Shown: one piece after another, positions 1 through 9,389 of the stretch
Layout of the letters: each line of letters opens with the position of its first letter
Numbering within the stretch: the first letter of the stretch is position 1
From: Candidatus Synoicihabitans palmerolidicus
GTDB taxonomy: Bacteria; Verrucomicrobiota; Verrucomicrobiia; Opitutales; Opitutaceae
NCBI GenBank assembly: GCA_020809425.1
Contig: JAGGDC010000003.1
Location: 186,001-250,000, forward strand
Reading direction: 5' to 3'
Length of the DNA stretch: 64,000 bases
The notes under the pieces: generated by a model
Database searches by the model: none
Told to the model about the DNA's origin: nothing
What the model saw: the letters and a program-made list of their open reading frames with translations, nothing else
Program-made: the position numbers and the translations under genes

Positions 1-419
1 TCGACTCTCAATCTGAATATGCCAATTTCCCACCCGACCACTCGAAATTCGCACCAAGCCCTGCCCGGGCACCATCGTCGTTTGATTCTGATGCTGGCCC
101 GACAATTTCGGTAGAATGTAGTTGCCCAAATTCTCTGACAGAAACCGCACCGCACCGCCCACTTCGTGTATCTGGATAAAAACAACTCCGCGTCACTGTC
201 CCCATCATGCGCCACGCAATCGCGAATTTGCTCTGCACTCAAGGTCGCATCCGGCCCCAATAACTCCGCCAACTCCTCCACTTCCACTTCGTGCAACAAT
301 TCGATGCCTTTCAGCATTTGTCGGTTCAGCAACCACCCGCCCACCGTCAGCACCACGATCAACGTGGCCGTCACCAAACCCGCAAACCATAACGTCGTGC
401 GAAAAGTAAACGTGTTCAC
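1..419 (-). pseudogene. Sensor histidine kinase, N-terminal part (runs off window, frameshifted)
   Basis: Only the N-terminal sensor part is in view. Translation from the GTG at 419 gives a short basic start, one membrane segment (about residues 11-28) and then a periplasmic region; the kinase core lies beyond the window edge. The GTG overlaps the TGA of the response regulator gene in a GTGA arrangement, so the pair is translationally coupled and is almost certainly a two-component system. The reading frame breaks near 178-182, at a run of five A: the upstream frame ends in DAELFL and the matching continuation (IQIHEVGGAVRFLSEN) is in another frame. The ligand is unknown. A sensor kinase is inferred from position and topology, since no H-box is visible. 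Confidence 0.6.
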
Positions 420-1084
420 AACAATTGATACCCCGATCCTCGCACCGTCTTAAACCGCGCCTTCCCATCCCCCGACTCCAGCTTTTGCCGCAACCTCCGC
501 ACATACACATCGATCAAATTCGTCTCCATATCGTAGGACGCCTCCCACACTTTCTCCGCAATCAACGTCCGCGTCATCACCCGCCCGGCATTCTGCATGA
601 ACAGCTCCAACAACGCGAACTCTCGGTTCGTCAACTCCACCGGCACACCTTCCACCGTCACTTGACGAGCCTGCAAATCCAAGCTCACGCCTTCTCGTTC
701 CCACCCCGTCAGCCGCGCGCCCCCGCTCTGCCTCCGAATCAACGACCTCACCCGCGCCACCAGTTCGTCCACGCTAAACGGTTTCGGCAAATAGTCATCC
801 GCTCCGATATTCAAACCCTGGATACGGTCACTCACGGCATCCCGCGCGCTCAGGATCAACACCGACTCGTTGAATCCACTCTCCCGCCACTCCTTCAACA
901 ATGCTAGCCCGTCCCCGTCCGGCAACCCAAGGTCCAGCACGATCACGTCATACGGCGATTCCGCCAACGCATCCCGCGCCGCCGCGACCGAACCCACCCA
1001 TTTTGTGGTGTAGGTCTGCTCACTCAATGCCTGCGCCACAAACTGCCCCTCCTTGCGCTCATCTTCGACGACCAGAATTTTCAT
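416..1084 (-). CDS. OmpR/PhoB-family response regulator
   Basis: Intact 222-residue two-domain regulator. The receiver domain (about 1-115) has the acidic pair in VVEDE, the phosphoacceptor aspartate in VLDLGLPDG and the lysine in YLPKPF. The C-terminal winged helix (about 130-222) has NREFALLELF and the DVYVRRLRQKL recognition region, which place it in the OmpR/PhoB DNA-binding family. The start at MKILVVEDE is chosen because it is the family-typical N-terminus; an upstream in-frame methionine would add ten residues that do not fit. The ATG overlaps the stop of the preceding gene and the stop overlaps the GTG of the sensor kinase, so it is the middle of an operon. Target genes cannot be told from the sequence. 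Confidence 0.92.
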   Translation of the reverse strand: MKILVVEDERKEGQFVAQALSEQTYTTKWVGSVAAARDALAESPYDVIVLDLGLPDGDGLALLKEWRESGFNESVLILSARDAVSDRIQGLNIGADDYLPKPFSVDELVARVRSLIRRQSGGARLTGWEREGVSLDLQARQVTVEGVPVELTNREFALLELFMQNAGRVMTRTLIAEKVWEASYDMETNLIDVYVRRLRQKLESGDGKARFKTVRGSGYQLL

Positions 1085-2419
1085 CACCGTAAAGCTTGGC
1101 CCAAAGAAACCCAAAACACGACTAAAGCTTCGCCTCGCTCATCCCCATTCTTGAACAAATACGCGTAACTCGGCATCCGCGACCGCGGATTAAACCGTCG
1201 TGGTGCCTTCAAGTGTTCCCGATGCCACTCCGCCACCGGTATCCTCCGACCGACCGTCGCCAGATCCGGCCCCCAACAACCGAGCAATCCTATCACCACC
1301 GCCCCTCGCATGGCGCGGATTCTCCACACGACCATCACCGCGATAACCAGTCCGGCTACGGCGACAAACGCCAAAGGCACGCCCTCCAGATCCTGCGCCA
1401 TGCCAATCCCCAGCGCCGACCCCACCCATCCGGCCACGCCGTAAACCACCCCCGCATGCCTCACCCGGCGACTCCGCGCCGGATAATACACCAACACCAC
1501 CGAATACATCGAAACACCCGCCACATACAGCATCGCACTCACCGACGCACTCGCTTCACCCAACAAGGCACACGCCCCACCCAAAAAGATAAATGCTGCG
1601 ACCACCAACGACACCCGCACCCCGCAGTCCAGCCACACTCCGGCAAGCAACGCCGCCCCCAAATGCACCCCGGCATTCAGCAACAACCGTCCGGTTCCAT
1701 TCCACATCCCCGCCCCCGTCACCGCATCGTGCTGGATCACGTAAAACGCCGCCGAATCCAACCATACCAACAACATCAACATGGCCGCCCACCGCAGCAG
1801 TCCCGCCCTTTTGTGGTCCCTTTCCGGTGACACCGAAGGTTCTTCCGGTACCAAAAACGGCGCCAGCACCGATGCCGCCGCCACAATCCCGGCCGCCATG
1901 ATGGTCTGCCCCCGCGCCGTCGCATCAAAAACTCCCGGCAGATTGCACAGAGCATACGCCGCCCCGATGCCACATCCGATCACCCATCCCAATCGCGGGT
2001 GCCAATCACGGGTCGCAACCCCGCCGCCAATATCACCGTCAGCCAGCCCAGCGATCCGCCGCAGATCAACGCCACCCCCACCATCATGCCCCAGGCCTGC
2101 GCACTCAACGCCAATGCCGCCCCCACCGCACACGCGCGAAATCCCCAGCTCAATTGCTGCTGCCTCCGCACCAAACTGAAACGCCACACCGCCCAACCAC
2201 TTCCCAGGAGCCCCCCCACGCCCAAACTCATCATCAATCCGCGCAACCGCCACGCCTCTCCCGCCATCAGCGGCTGGGCCAATTCCAACAGGGCAAACTC
2301 CGCAAAGATCAGAAAATAAAAATATACCGCCCCCACCGCCAACCCCGCCGTAATCAACGCGGCTCGCGACGCCTCAAATTGCGTCTCCCCACTCTGTCCA
2401 CTTGTCGCACGTCGTTCAT
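1084..2419 (-). pseudogene. Polytopic membrane protein (MFS-like) with cytochrome-c-like C-terminus, frameshifted
   Basis: About ten hydrophobic segments in an MFS-like arrangement are followed by a C-terminal tail of some 60 residues (GPDLATVGRRIP ... PRSRMPSYAYLFK) resembling the distal half of a mono-haem cytochrome c domain of the CcoO/FixO type, including the Met-containing MPSYAYLF segment. No CXXCH haem site is present before it, so the haem-attachment part is missing or was lost. The most likely start is the ATG at 2419, eight bases after the previous stop. The frame shifts near 2400 (GGGG run) and again near 1990-2000, where the same TRDW sequence occurs at the end of one frame and inside the next. 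Its final TGA overlaps the regulator ATG. The function is unknown; a redox-linked transporter is a guess. Confidence 0.55.
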
Positions 2420-2427
2420 GAAGCCCC

Positions 2428-2823
2428 CTACCGCCACTTGCCGAGCAACCAAATCTGCGCCGCCACCAAACCGAAATCAACCGCGGTTACACTCAACCAC
2501 ATCGGCGACAACCAGCCCACCGCCACCGCCACCGCGCAATACGAGCCCGCCCCCAGCCGAAATGGCAGCGTAAATCGCAACACGCCGCGCAGCTGCTCCT
2601 GCTGTCCACTCAACCAGGCCAGCAAATAACTCGCGCCCACCGCCCCGACAAACACCCCGACGAAACGCGCGTAGATCAACGCTTCCGCTCCCGGCACCAA
2701 CATCAGGCTCAACGTCAAAGTCGGCCACAACACCATCCCCACGCCCGTGGCAAAATCCATGCCACCCGCCACCAAAGCGAGCACTCGCGCAAGCGGCAGG
2801 AGATCCAGAGCTTTCTTCATCAT
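2428..2823 (-). CDS. Small four-helix membrane protein, unknown
   Basis: 131 residues with four strongly hydrophobic stretches separated by short loops, and no signal peptide or cofactor motif. I do not recognise the family. The ATG overlaps the stop of the upstream gene in an ATGA arrangement, and the next gene starts eight bases downstream, so it belongs to the same minus-strand operon. It could be an accessory membrane subunit of the redox-type proteins on either side, but nothing in the sequence proves this. Confidence 0.6.
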   Translation of the reverse strand: MMKKALDLLPLARVLALVAGGMDFATGVGMVLWPTLTLSLMLVPGAEALIYARFVGVFVGAVGASYLLAWLSGQQEQLRGVLRFTLPFRLGAGSYCAVAVAVGWLSPMWLSVTAVDFGLVAAQIWLLGKWR

Positions 2824-3182
2824 GTCCTTCGAGTTTCACGCAGCAATTGCACCGAGGCAAGGGCCATCGCCACCCCCGCCGCCCAACGCACGCCATAACC
2901 GACCTGCACCCACCACGCCCCGGCATAAAACTCCGTGGCCCAATCCCGCTCAAACCACCCCACCCCCATCAAGACCACCACGTGCACCGCCGCGGCCCTT
3001 TGCCACAAGGCAAACCCCCGTCTCAACGGTCGCGCCGGATCCAACTGATTCAAAATCATCCCATTCACACTGGTCACCACGCCCGCCATCGCCAAATGCG
3101 CATGCGCGACCAACCCATTCGTAAACTTCAACCGTTCCGGAATCCCCGGCAAGAACGTCAACCAACCGGACAACACCAGCAC
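2820..3182 (-). pseudogene. Fragment resembling C-terminal part of a haem-copper-oxidase subunit I-like membrane protein
   Basis: 120 residues with about three membrane segments. The segment around LVAHAHLAMAGVVTS recalls the 'H-x-H-x-x-M-A-G' helix of oxidase subunit I-like proteins. There is no good start: an in-frame TAG lies just upstream of the GTG at 3182, and the upstream DNA encodes an ABC-type permease in a different frame. The piece therefore looks like the 3' end of a gene whose 5' part has been lost at a junction near 3180. Its TGA overlaps the ATG of the next small membrane protein. The assignment to the oxidase I fold rests on a short motif and is tentative. Confidence 0.4.
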
Positions 3183-4100
3183 CGGCCACCACGCCCGCTA
3201 CCGCGACCACCGTCGCTTCGCCAAATATCATCGCCGCCACCTGCTTGTCTAAAAACCCCCAGACCAGCCGCACTGCGATTTCGCGAATACGCGAAAAAAC
3301 CGACAGCAACATCGTGTTCGCCACCCCCAACCCACCGAGACAAAATGCACAAAGCCCCACCGCCCACGCCGTGAAATTTAGGATCTTAAAACTGTTGTAG
3401 CTCTGACTGAACTCCCGGTTCTCCAACGCGATGATTCCCAGGTACGCCGCCTCCAATGCCGCTTTGAACGCCGGTCCTTCACTTTTTCGCGCAACTTCAC
3501 CGCCACCACCGAAGCCGCTGACCCGCGATGAAAAAACTCCTGCGCCGTCGTCAACGGCATGAACACGCCGCCATCCTCGAACCCGTTCTCATTGCGGAAA
3601 ATGCCTCCGACTTTAAACGTCGCCCGCCCCACTTCGACTTCCTGTCCGGCTTGCGTCACCTCCCAAAACTCCGCCGCCCGTGCCCCGAGAAACACTTCGT
3701 CGTCCCTGAGCCCAAACGCCGCCACGTCCCCGACCAGCCACTCCCCCTTGGCTAATCTCGTATCCGTCGCCTCTATCCCAAAACACGTGATCACCGGATG
3801 GTCCGGCGCCGATACGATACCAAACAACATGGGATGCGCCGCCTCCACTTCCGGTCGACCCCGTATCGCTCCCACCTGGTCCGTGGTCACCGAACTGAAA
3901 AACAAATCCGACACGTTCTTCTCAAACACCAGATAGTGGCTGTCGGTTGACAATATGCGCTGAAACATCCCGATCGCACCCGTCACGATCGCCAGGATGG
4001 TCAGCATTGCGGCCACGCCGAAACTGATGCCCGCCACCCCGATCAGGGCTCGCAGGCGATGGCGTAACAAATTAACAAATACGAGAGAAAGAATGCGCAT
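3182..4100 (-). pseudogene. MacB/FtsX-type ABC transporter permease, frameshifted and 3'-truncated
   Basis: The N-terminus (LLRHRLRALIGVAGISFGVA) is the first helix of a MacB/LolC-type permease, followed by a periplasmic MacB_PCD-like domain to about residue 220. After a frameshift near 3460-3490 the next frame carries the conserved C-terminal FtsX core (LGGLGVANTMLLSVFSRIRE). The last helix and the tail after AVAGVVAG are missing, and different coding sequence begins at once, so the gene is truncated. No ATPase partner is nearby. The ATG at 4100 is one base after the TGA of the polyprenyl synthase gene, which indicates co-transcription. The substrate is unknown; this family usually handles lipoproteins, peptides or drugs. 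Confidence 0.72.
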
Positions 4101-4101
4101 C

Positions 4102-5044
4102 TCAGACCGCGACCTTGGCCGCCCCCGCATTCCGCGCCACCCGGCTCGCGTTCGCCACGAAAAACTCGCAGTGAAACGTTAAAAGATAACCCCACGCCGG
4201 ACGCTTCTCCGCCAATTGCTCCACCACGCGTCCGGCTTGCACCATCAGTCGCGCCACTCGCCGGCGCGTGCCCGCCACCCCCAGCCCATGAGCCAGATTC
4301 GGACGCGTCATCGCGGCATCCCGTCCGGGCCGCTTGCCCATCTGCCAAGCCGTGCCTTCCGCCCCCACATCGCCCAAATCGTCAATCGCCTGAAACGGCC
4401 AACCCCCAATAAAGACACAACGCCTGCAACCGCCGCCCCTCCTCCGCATCTGGCTGCCCCAGCAACACCGGAAAATACACCGCCAACCAAAACAACGCCC
4501 CGGTCTTCGCCGCCGCAATCCGCCCAATTTCACGCGCCGACCGATCACTGCGCCCAAACGCCAGATCACGCGCCTGCCCCCCGACCAAACCGGACACGCC
4601 CAAACACGCATCCAAACAGGCCATCGCCGCCATGCGCACCTCCACGGGCTGGTTCAACAACGCGAACCCCACCAAGGCATAGGCCCGATTGATCAATGCC
4701 AACGCCGCCAAAATCGCCGGCGCTTCCCCATGCATCCGATGCGCACAAGGCAGGCCTCTGCGCGTCTCCGCATCATCCATCGACGGCAAATCGTCCAACA
4801 ACAGGGAAGCCAGATGGTAATACTCCACCGCACAAGCCAACTTCATCACCCCCGGTTCCGATAACCCATGAGTCGACGCCGACGCGTACACCAACCGCGC
4901 CCGAATCAACTTGCCTGGATTATCGATGGCCTGATCGAGCACCGCCGCCAAACGCGACTCAGTCATCGGCATGACCGGCGAATTTTCGCGCATCGCGCGC
5001 ACCAATTCATCCACCGGAGGAAGCGTTAAGGCCGAGGCTACCAT
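4102..5044 (-). pseudogene. Polyprenyl (farnesyl/geranylgeranyl) diphosphate synthase, frameshifted
   Basis: This is an all-alpha trans-isoprenyl diphosphate synthase. It condenses isopentenyl diphosphate with allylic diphosphates. The first aspartate-rich motif is in LLDDLPSMDDAETRRG and the second in FQAIDDLGD. The two motifs lie in different frames: the first frame ends soon after YWGLAV near 4395, and one inserted base would restore FQAIDDLGD. Everything else has normal family length (about 310 residues), so a single indel, real or sequencing, explains the break. The start ATG at 5044 is 20 bases after the yceI stop. Chain length of the product cannot be assigned. Confidence 0.82.
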
Positions 5045-5064
5045 GCTGGTTTATCCGCTAAGCC

Positions 5065-5624
5065 TCAGCGTGCCTCGAGCAATTCGCCCTGCAGATGAAA
5101 CCGAATCTTTACCACCGGATTTACTTTCAACGTTAAAAACATCCGAATAATCGGCAGTCCAAACGACTGGTATCGAGCTCCGCCTCCCCGGCGATCATCA
5201 CTTTCTGATCCTCCGTCAGAATCGACACCGGAAACGTCAACTCCTGCACCTGGCCGTGAAGGGTCAATTTTCCCGTCGCTTGAAAGTCTCCCGACTCTCC
5301 TGGCACCAAAGACGTCATCTCAAAGCGACCGTCCGGAAATTTGTCCGTCTGCTGCCACTTGTGCATGTGCTTATCTCGTTTCTCTTCGCCCGTCGTCACG
5401 TCCAGAAACTTAAACCCAAACTCCGCCTGCTCGACTCTCATCGTAGCGGGATCGACTTCCACGTTGGCGGTCCAGTCGTTCAACTCCCCGACAAACGACC
5501 CGACCGTCGCCTTAACATCAATATCCACCCGCGATTGATCTCGATCCCAGCGGAGCGGAGCCCCCGCCATCAGCGATGAACCTAGAGCCAGACCCGCTAT
5601 TCCCGTCATGAGCAGTCGTATCAT
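5065..5624 (-). pseudogene. YceI-like periplasmic lipid-binding protein, one frameshift
   Basis: A signal peptide (MIRLLMTGIAGLALGSS) is followed by the YceI lipocalin-like barrel: FKATVGSF-like and FPDGRFEMTS strands and LTLHGQVQELTFPV. These proteins bind polyisoprenoids in the periplasm, which suits the neighbouring polyprenyl synthase. One T is missing near 5160: the called frame stops after SRLDCRLFGCF, while the shifted frame gives the expected YceI ending (RFGLPIIRMFLTLKV) and stops at 5065. The start at 5624 is chosen because the signal peptide begins there; longer in-frame extensions are proline-rich and unlike the family. It appears to be the first gene of the minus-strand operon. 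Confidence 0.82.
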
Positions 5625-5784
5625 GGCGTGACCATACACCATCAGCCTGAACGTTTCATGAACCATTGATGAATAAAAATTCATTTTCGCCTCCCCGCTC
5701 GCATGATCGCCATCACTCATCGGCCCCGATCCCACTTGATCGGGGCCTGGCTTCTGGCCCGGAACGGGCTTGCGCGATTCCGAA

Positions 5785-6087
5785 TTACCCGCGGCGGGAA
5801 CGAACGGTGCCGTCCGTGCGCACTCGCAGAGATATCGTGCGACCATCGAGGGTCTTTACATCACCCACGAAACAATAGCCCACTGGCACGATACGTTGCA
5901 CTTTACTTCCTGCGGCCGTTTTTCGAAAAGTCGCCCGTACCGAATCAGGGATATGATTAAACAGCGGATTGGATTTGGTAACCGCTACCGCAGCTTTGGA
6001 CTTTACACTCTGGGCAGAAGCCACACCGGCCGTGGCGACGAGAAGAAGCGCCGCAAAAGATACGCGACGCAGGATAAGCAAGTTCAT
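5785..6087 (-). CDS. Small secreted protein, unknown
   Basis: About 100 residues with a clear signal peptide (MNLLILRRVSFAALLLVATA, then GVASAQ cleavage site). The mature part is short and contains VGYCFVGDVKTLDGRTISL, which looks like a small beta-barrel or SH3-like fold, but I do not recognise a family. The start at 6087 is preferred to an upstream methionine because it is directly at the signal peptide and has AGGAGG-like purines ahead of it. It lies alone between the yceI gene and the PAP2 locus on the same strand. Confidence 0.6.
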   Translation of the reverse strand: MNLLILRRVSFAALLLVATAGVASAQSVKSKAAVAVTKSNPLFNHIPDSVRATFRKTAAGSKVQRIVPVGYCFVGDVKTLDGRTISLRVRTDGTVRSRRG

Positions 6088-6237
6088 TAACAAATCCTCC
6101 TTGGAGAAGGACCGACGCATTGATCATTCAAAGGCTGTGCGTCGGATCGTAATCAACGCCTGGGCCTGATTGTGGTTCGGTGGGAGCGAATTTGCCACCC
6201 CGTGACCTGCTTCATCTCCTAAAATCCCCGAATTATT

Positions 6238-6996
6238 TTAAGAATCAATCTGATCTTTGAATCCAGATTGTAATCGGCCGGCTTCCTCCCCACGCCAGTC
6301 CTCCCGCTTCAATATCAACCGCTGAATGAGCAAAAACCCAATCCACGCCAACAACATGGTCACCAAGATATGACTCAGGTAATGCGCTCCCTTAAGCATC
6401 TGATACGCGCCCATCGCCCAGCCCCAACTCAACCCCACCCCCAGTCCAATCCACTGCATTCGGGCGCGTGGCCACCAACCCGGCCAGCGCAAACAGCGCA
6501 AACCCTCCACTCGCATGCCCCCCGGGGAAGCAGCGTCCGCACCGCTCGGGTTGCTGATCGAGTGGGTGCCGCTCCAACACTTTCACGTAGGGGACAAAAC
6601 CTCCGTCTCTATAAATCTATACGGACAGTATACGTTCGTATTCGCTTTCATCTGCCCCATCAGCGCCGGCACGAGTCCGATGGTCAAAAACACCGCCTAC
6701 AATCTTCGCCGCTCCAACCCCCACCGCTCCGGTCCCAGCGCCAGGGTGAGTGCCGTGACGGCCAACAGTATGATCACATACTTGGGACCGTTGTAAAACC
6801 AGACTTTCGGCCCGACCGCCTTGGCGTCCACCCACCACTATCCGGTGACGAAATCATAAAAATGATCCTGCACCCACAGATCAATATCCGTGACTTAAAA
6901 ACAGCCAAAAATGACGGCCAGCAACGCCACCGCCGGCCACAGGGTTCGCTGCAAATTCAACGGGGTGGACTCAGTCTGAGTAGCGGGCGTCGTCAT
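6238..6996 (-). pseudogene. PAP2-family lipid phosphatase, several stops and shifts
   Basis: Reading the minus strand from the ATG at 6996 and joining frames reconstructs a membrane-bound PAP2 phosphatase of about 250 residues. The phosphatase motifs are visible: the CFPGGHASGGFALF segment (PSGH-type motif 2) and GAHYLSHILVT (motif 3, SRxxxxxHxxxD-like). The gene is badly broken: a frameshift near 6900, in-frame TAG codons at 6838-6840 and 6697-6699 where Trp is expected, and further shifts near 6640 and 6500. It sits directly downstream of the LtaS/MdoB-type transferase, a pairing common for lipid A or phospholipid headgroup remodelling. It is non-functional as read. Confidence 0.75.
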
Positions 6997-7093
6997 GAAC
7001 TGGCGTCCTCGTCTTCACTCCATGAACGCAGGCTCGACCCCATGGGAAAACCCAGGCTGCCCCACCTGAAATCGGCGATGTTTCCGTAGCGTC

Positions 7094-9109
7094 TTATCCG
7101 TCAGGGGCCAGAGCCACGGCAACCTCGGGTATGCCCCGACTCAGTCGATACCGTTTCTGATCTTCCGGCGATACCACACGGTAGGCATTATTCTGATACA
7201 ACCATGAGGCCGTTTGGTAGTAGGAAATGACCTCGGCGACCTGCTCGCTCGATGCCGGCAACACCCGCTGTGTAAACGTAAGCGGGTCGACGGCATAAGC
7301 ATTCGCATCACCCCGTGGCGAAAGCACGTCGAGGCGATCGTCCTCGAACAGCCCCAGCTTCTGGTAATTGCCCACCAATGCACGGCGAACCCCGTGCGCC
7401 GCCCTCACATCCCAACCATAGAATCGAGATGCGTAACTCCAGTTCAACAATCCCAACAAAGTCGGCGCGTAATCCACCTGACTCATGAGGTCATTCACTT
7501 CACCCGTCGGCAGCTGGCCCCCCGGAGCATAGATCAACATGGGGATGTGGTAATTCTGCACCGGTAACGCCGTCTTGCCCGCCACTGATGCACAATGATC
7601 AGCCACGATTACAAATACGGTGTTCTTAAACCACGGCTTGGATTCGGCCTGTCGGAGAAACTCGCCAATCGCGTAATCCGTGTATTTCACCGCGCCCGCC
7701 CGGTTTGAGACTTTCGACGGCAAATCAATCTTGCCTTCCGGAAACGTGTACGGGCGATGATTCGATGTCGTCATGACAAAGAAATGAAAGGGCTTGCCCG
7801 CCGCATGGTCCGCATCCGCCTCTCGTAACGTCCATCGATACAAATCCTCGTCACACGCGCCCCAGGCGTTCGCAAACGTGATGTCCTCCTCTCCCACCGA
7901 CCCGCGATCCACAATCCGATATCCATTGCCCGAGAAAAACGCATTCATGTTGTCGAAGTATCCGTATCCTCCATACAGAAACGCCGCGTCATAGTCTCGA
8001 CTGTTGAAAATCGAACCCAATGAAAACAAATCCGCATTCCGAGGGCGCTTGATCAGCGAACGCCCCGGGGTTGGAGGCAAACTGAGCGTCAACGCCTCCA
8101 TGCCGCGCGTGGTGCGCGTGCCCGTTGCGTAGAGCTTGGTAAAGTTTAGACTCTTCGCAGCCAAGGCATCCAGTTCTGGGGTGATTGTGGATTTTGGATC
8201 AAAAATCCCCATGAACTTCGCACTCAGACTTTCGACTGTGATCTGCACGACGTTCAGATGCAGTTCCTCTCCCGGATGCTCCACCCACCGTAGGACATCC
8301 CGCGGATCGTCCGTCAGGTAACGACTGCCATCCAGCGCCAACTCAGTTCGAATCTGCGCAAACGCTTCGTCCACCGGGAGGGTCGCGTAAAACTCTTCAT
8401 AAACCAACTCGTTGTTCCAAAACGCCGCAAACAACGACCACTCCCCGTTTTTCGCCAACTCCCGGTTGTAGGTGTTGTCGAAACGCGGCAACCGATCCTG
8501 ATCCACCGCCCAAGCGACCACCACCGTCGCCAACACCCACGCCCCTCCCATTGCATAACGCTTCTTCCATGGGGTCGCCGCATTTTCCAGCCACAGGTCC
8601 ACCCACCCGGTGCGCACCAATCCCGCATACAACGCCAACGTCATGACCCCGATTCCCGCAAATATCGCCGGCATCGAGTACGACTCCCTGATGTTGGCCA
8701 AAACCTCCGTCGTGTAGACCAGGTAATCCACCGCAATGAAATTGAACCGCACACTAAACTCATCCCAGAACACCCACTCCGACACCGCCCCAAACAGCAA
8801 CAGGGCCAACCCTACCATCAGCCCGACATGCGCCAATGCCCGCGCCCAACGTCGGCCAAAAAAACCCGCCGGCAACAACGTCAGTAACAACCAACCAGGC
8901 AACGCGAACAACAGGCCCGCTCCCAGATCAAAGACCAGTCCCGCCAAAAACGCCCCCGGCAACGAGATGTCCCAGTCTATCGCCCACAATGACCGCAACA
9001 ACAGGGCCAAACGCATGACCAGCGCTATCCCGGAAAATAGGATTAAAAACAACACAAGTCCACCGTGCCGATGAGCCAGCAGACGCTTTAAGAAAGAAGA
9101 GTTTTGCAT
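7094..9109 (-). CDS. LtaS/MdoB-type phosphoglycerol transferase (membrane sulfatase superfamily)
   Basis: Intact 671-residue protein. The N-terminal part (to about 200) has five hydrophobic helices; the rest is an extracytoplasmic alkaline-phosphatase/sulfatase fold. Visible motifs are the nucleophile region VQITVESLSAKFMG, the substrate loop TGTRTTRGMEAL and the metal-binding VIVADHCAS and YHIPMLIYAPG. The family moves phosphoglycerol or phosphoethanolamine headgroups from phospholipids onto glycans or lipids, here most likely an envelope glycan. It precedes a PAP2 phosphatase on the same strand, consistent with recycling of the diacylglycerol or phosphate by-product. A triple direct repeat of PhoB-box type lies 33-60 bases upstream of the start. 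Confidence 0.88.
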   Translation of the reverse strand: MQNSSFLKRLLAHRHGGLVLFLILFSGIALVMRLALLLRSLWAIDWDISLPGAFLAGLVFDLGAGLLFALPGWLLLTLLPAGFFGRRWARALAHVGLMVGLALLLFGAVSEWVFWDEFSVRFNFIAVDYLVYTTEVLANIRESYSMPAIFAGIGVMTLALYAGLVRTGWVDLWLENAATPWKKRYAMGGAWVLATVVVAWAVDQDRLPRFDNTYNRELAKNGEWSLFAAFWNNELVYEEFYATLPVDEAFAQIRTELALDGSRYLTDDPRDVLRWVEHPGEELHLNVVQITVESLSAKFMGIFDPKSTITPELDALAAKSLNFTKLYATGTRTTRGMEALTLSLPPTPGRSLIKRPRNADLFSLGSIFNSRDYDAAFLYGGYGYFDNMNAFFSGNGYRIVDRGSVGEEDITFANAWGACDEDLYRWTLREADADHAAGKPFHFFVMTTSNHRPYTFPEGKIDLPSKVSNRAGAVKYTDYAIGEFLRQAESKPWFKNTVFVIVADHCASVAGKTALPVQNYHIPMLIYAPGGQLPTGEVNDLMSQVDYAPTLLGLLNWSYASRFYGWDVRAAHGVRRALVGNYQKLGLFEDDRLDVLSPRGDANAYAVDPLTFTQRVLPASSEQVAEVISYYQTASWLYQNNAYRVVSPEDQKRYRLSRGIPEVAVALAPDG

Positions 9110-9140
9110 CGCTTGAAGCTGGAGAGTGACGCAAATCGAT

Positions 9141-9169
9141 GAACTTAGGGTTAACTTACCATTAACTTA
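9141..9169 (-). promoter_or_regulatory. Candidate PhoB/OmpR-type operator, three direct repeats with 11-bp period
   Basis: The hexamer AACTTA occurs at 9142-9147, 9153-9158 and 9164-9169, exactly 11 bp apart (TAAGTT on the minus strand). Period 11 with a 6-7 base core is the layout of PhoB/PhoP boxes. The array ends about 33 bp upstream of the phosphoglycerol transferase ATG, where an activator would bind. Regulation by phosphate is inference. Confidence 0.45.
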
Positions 9170-9389
9170 TGTTCATCTGGAGCGCCAAACGGGGTCGAAA
9201 CGGGTATAACCCACGATTTTGATAGGCCTACGTCACATGCCCGCGCCTTTATTGCAACGAGATTACAGATCCATTAATCCCTGACATTTTACCCCCTCCG
9301 TATCGCGGTCTGCCCGCGACGCCCATTGACCGCTTGCATCCGCCGAGTCACAGAATTGTGCTACCGCTCCCTTCACCGACCGTCTGCCC

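Noticed and set aside
1190..2480. Long plus-strand proline/arginine-rich open frames opposite the membrane protein genes
   Set aside because: They are antisense shadows of GC-rich coding sequence, with no ribosome-binding context and no family features.
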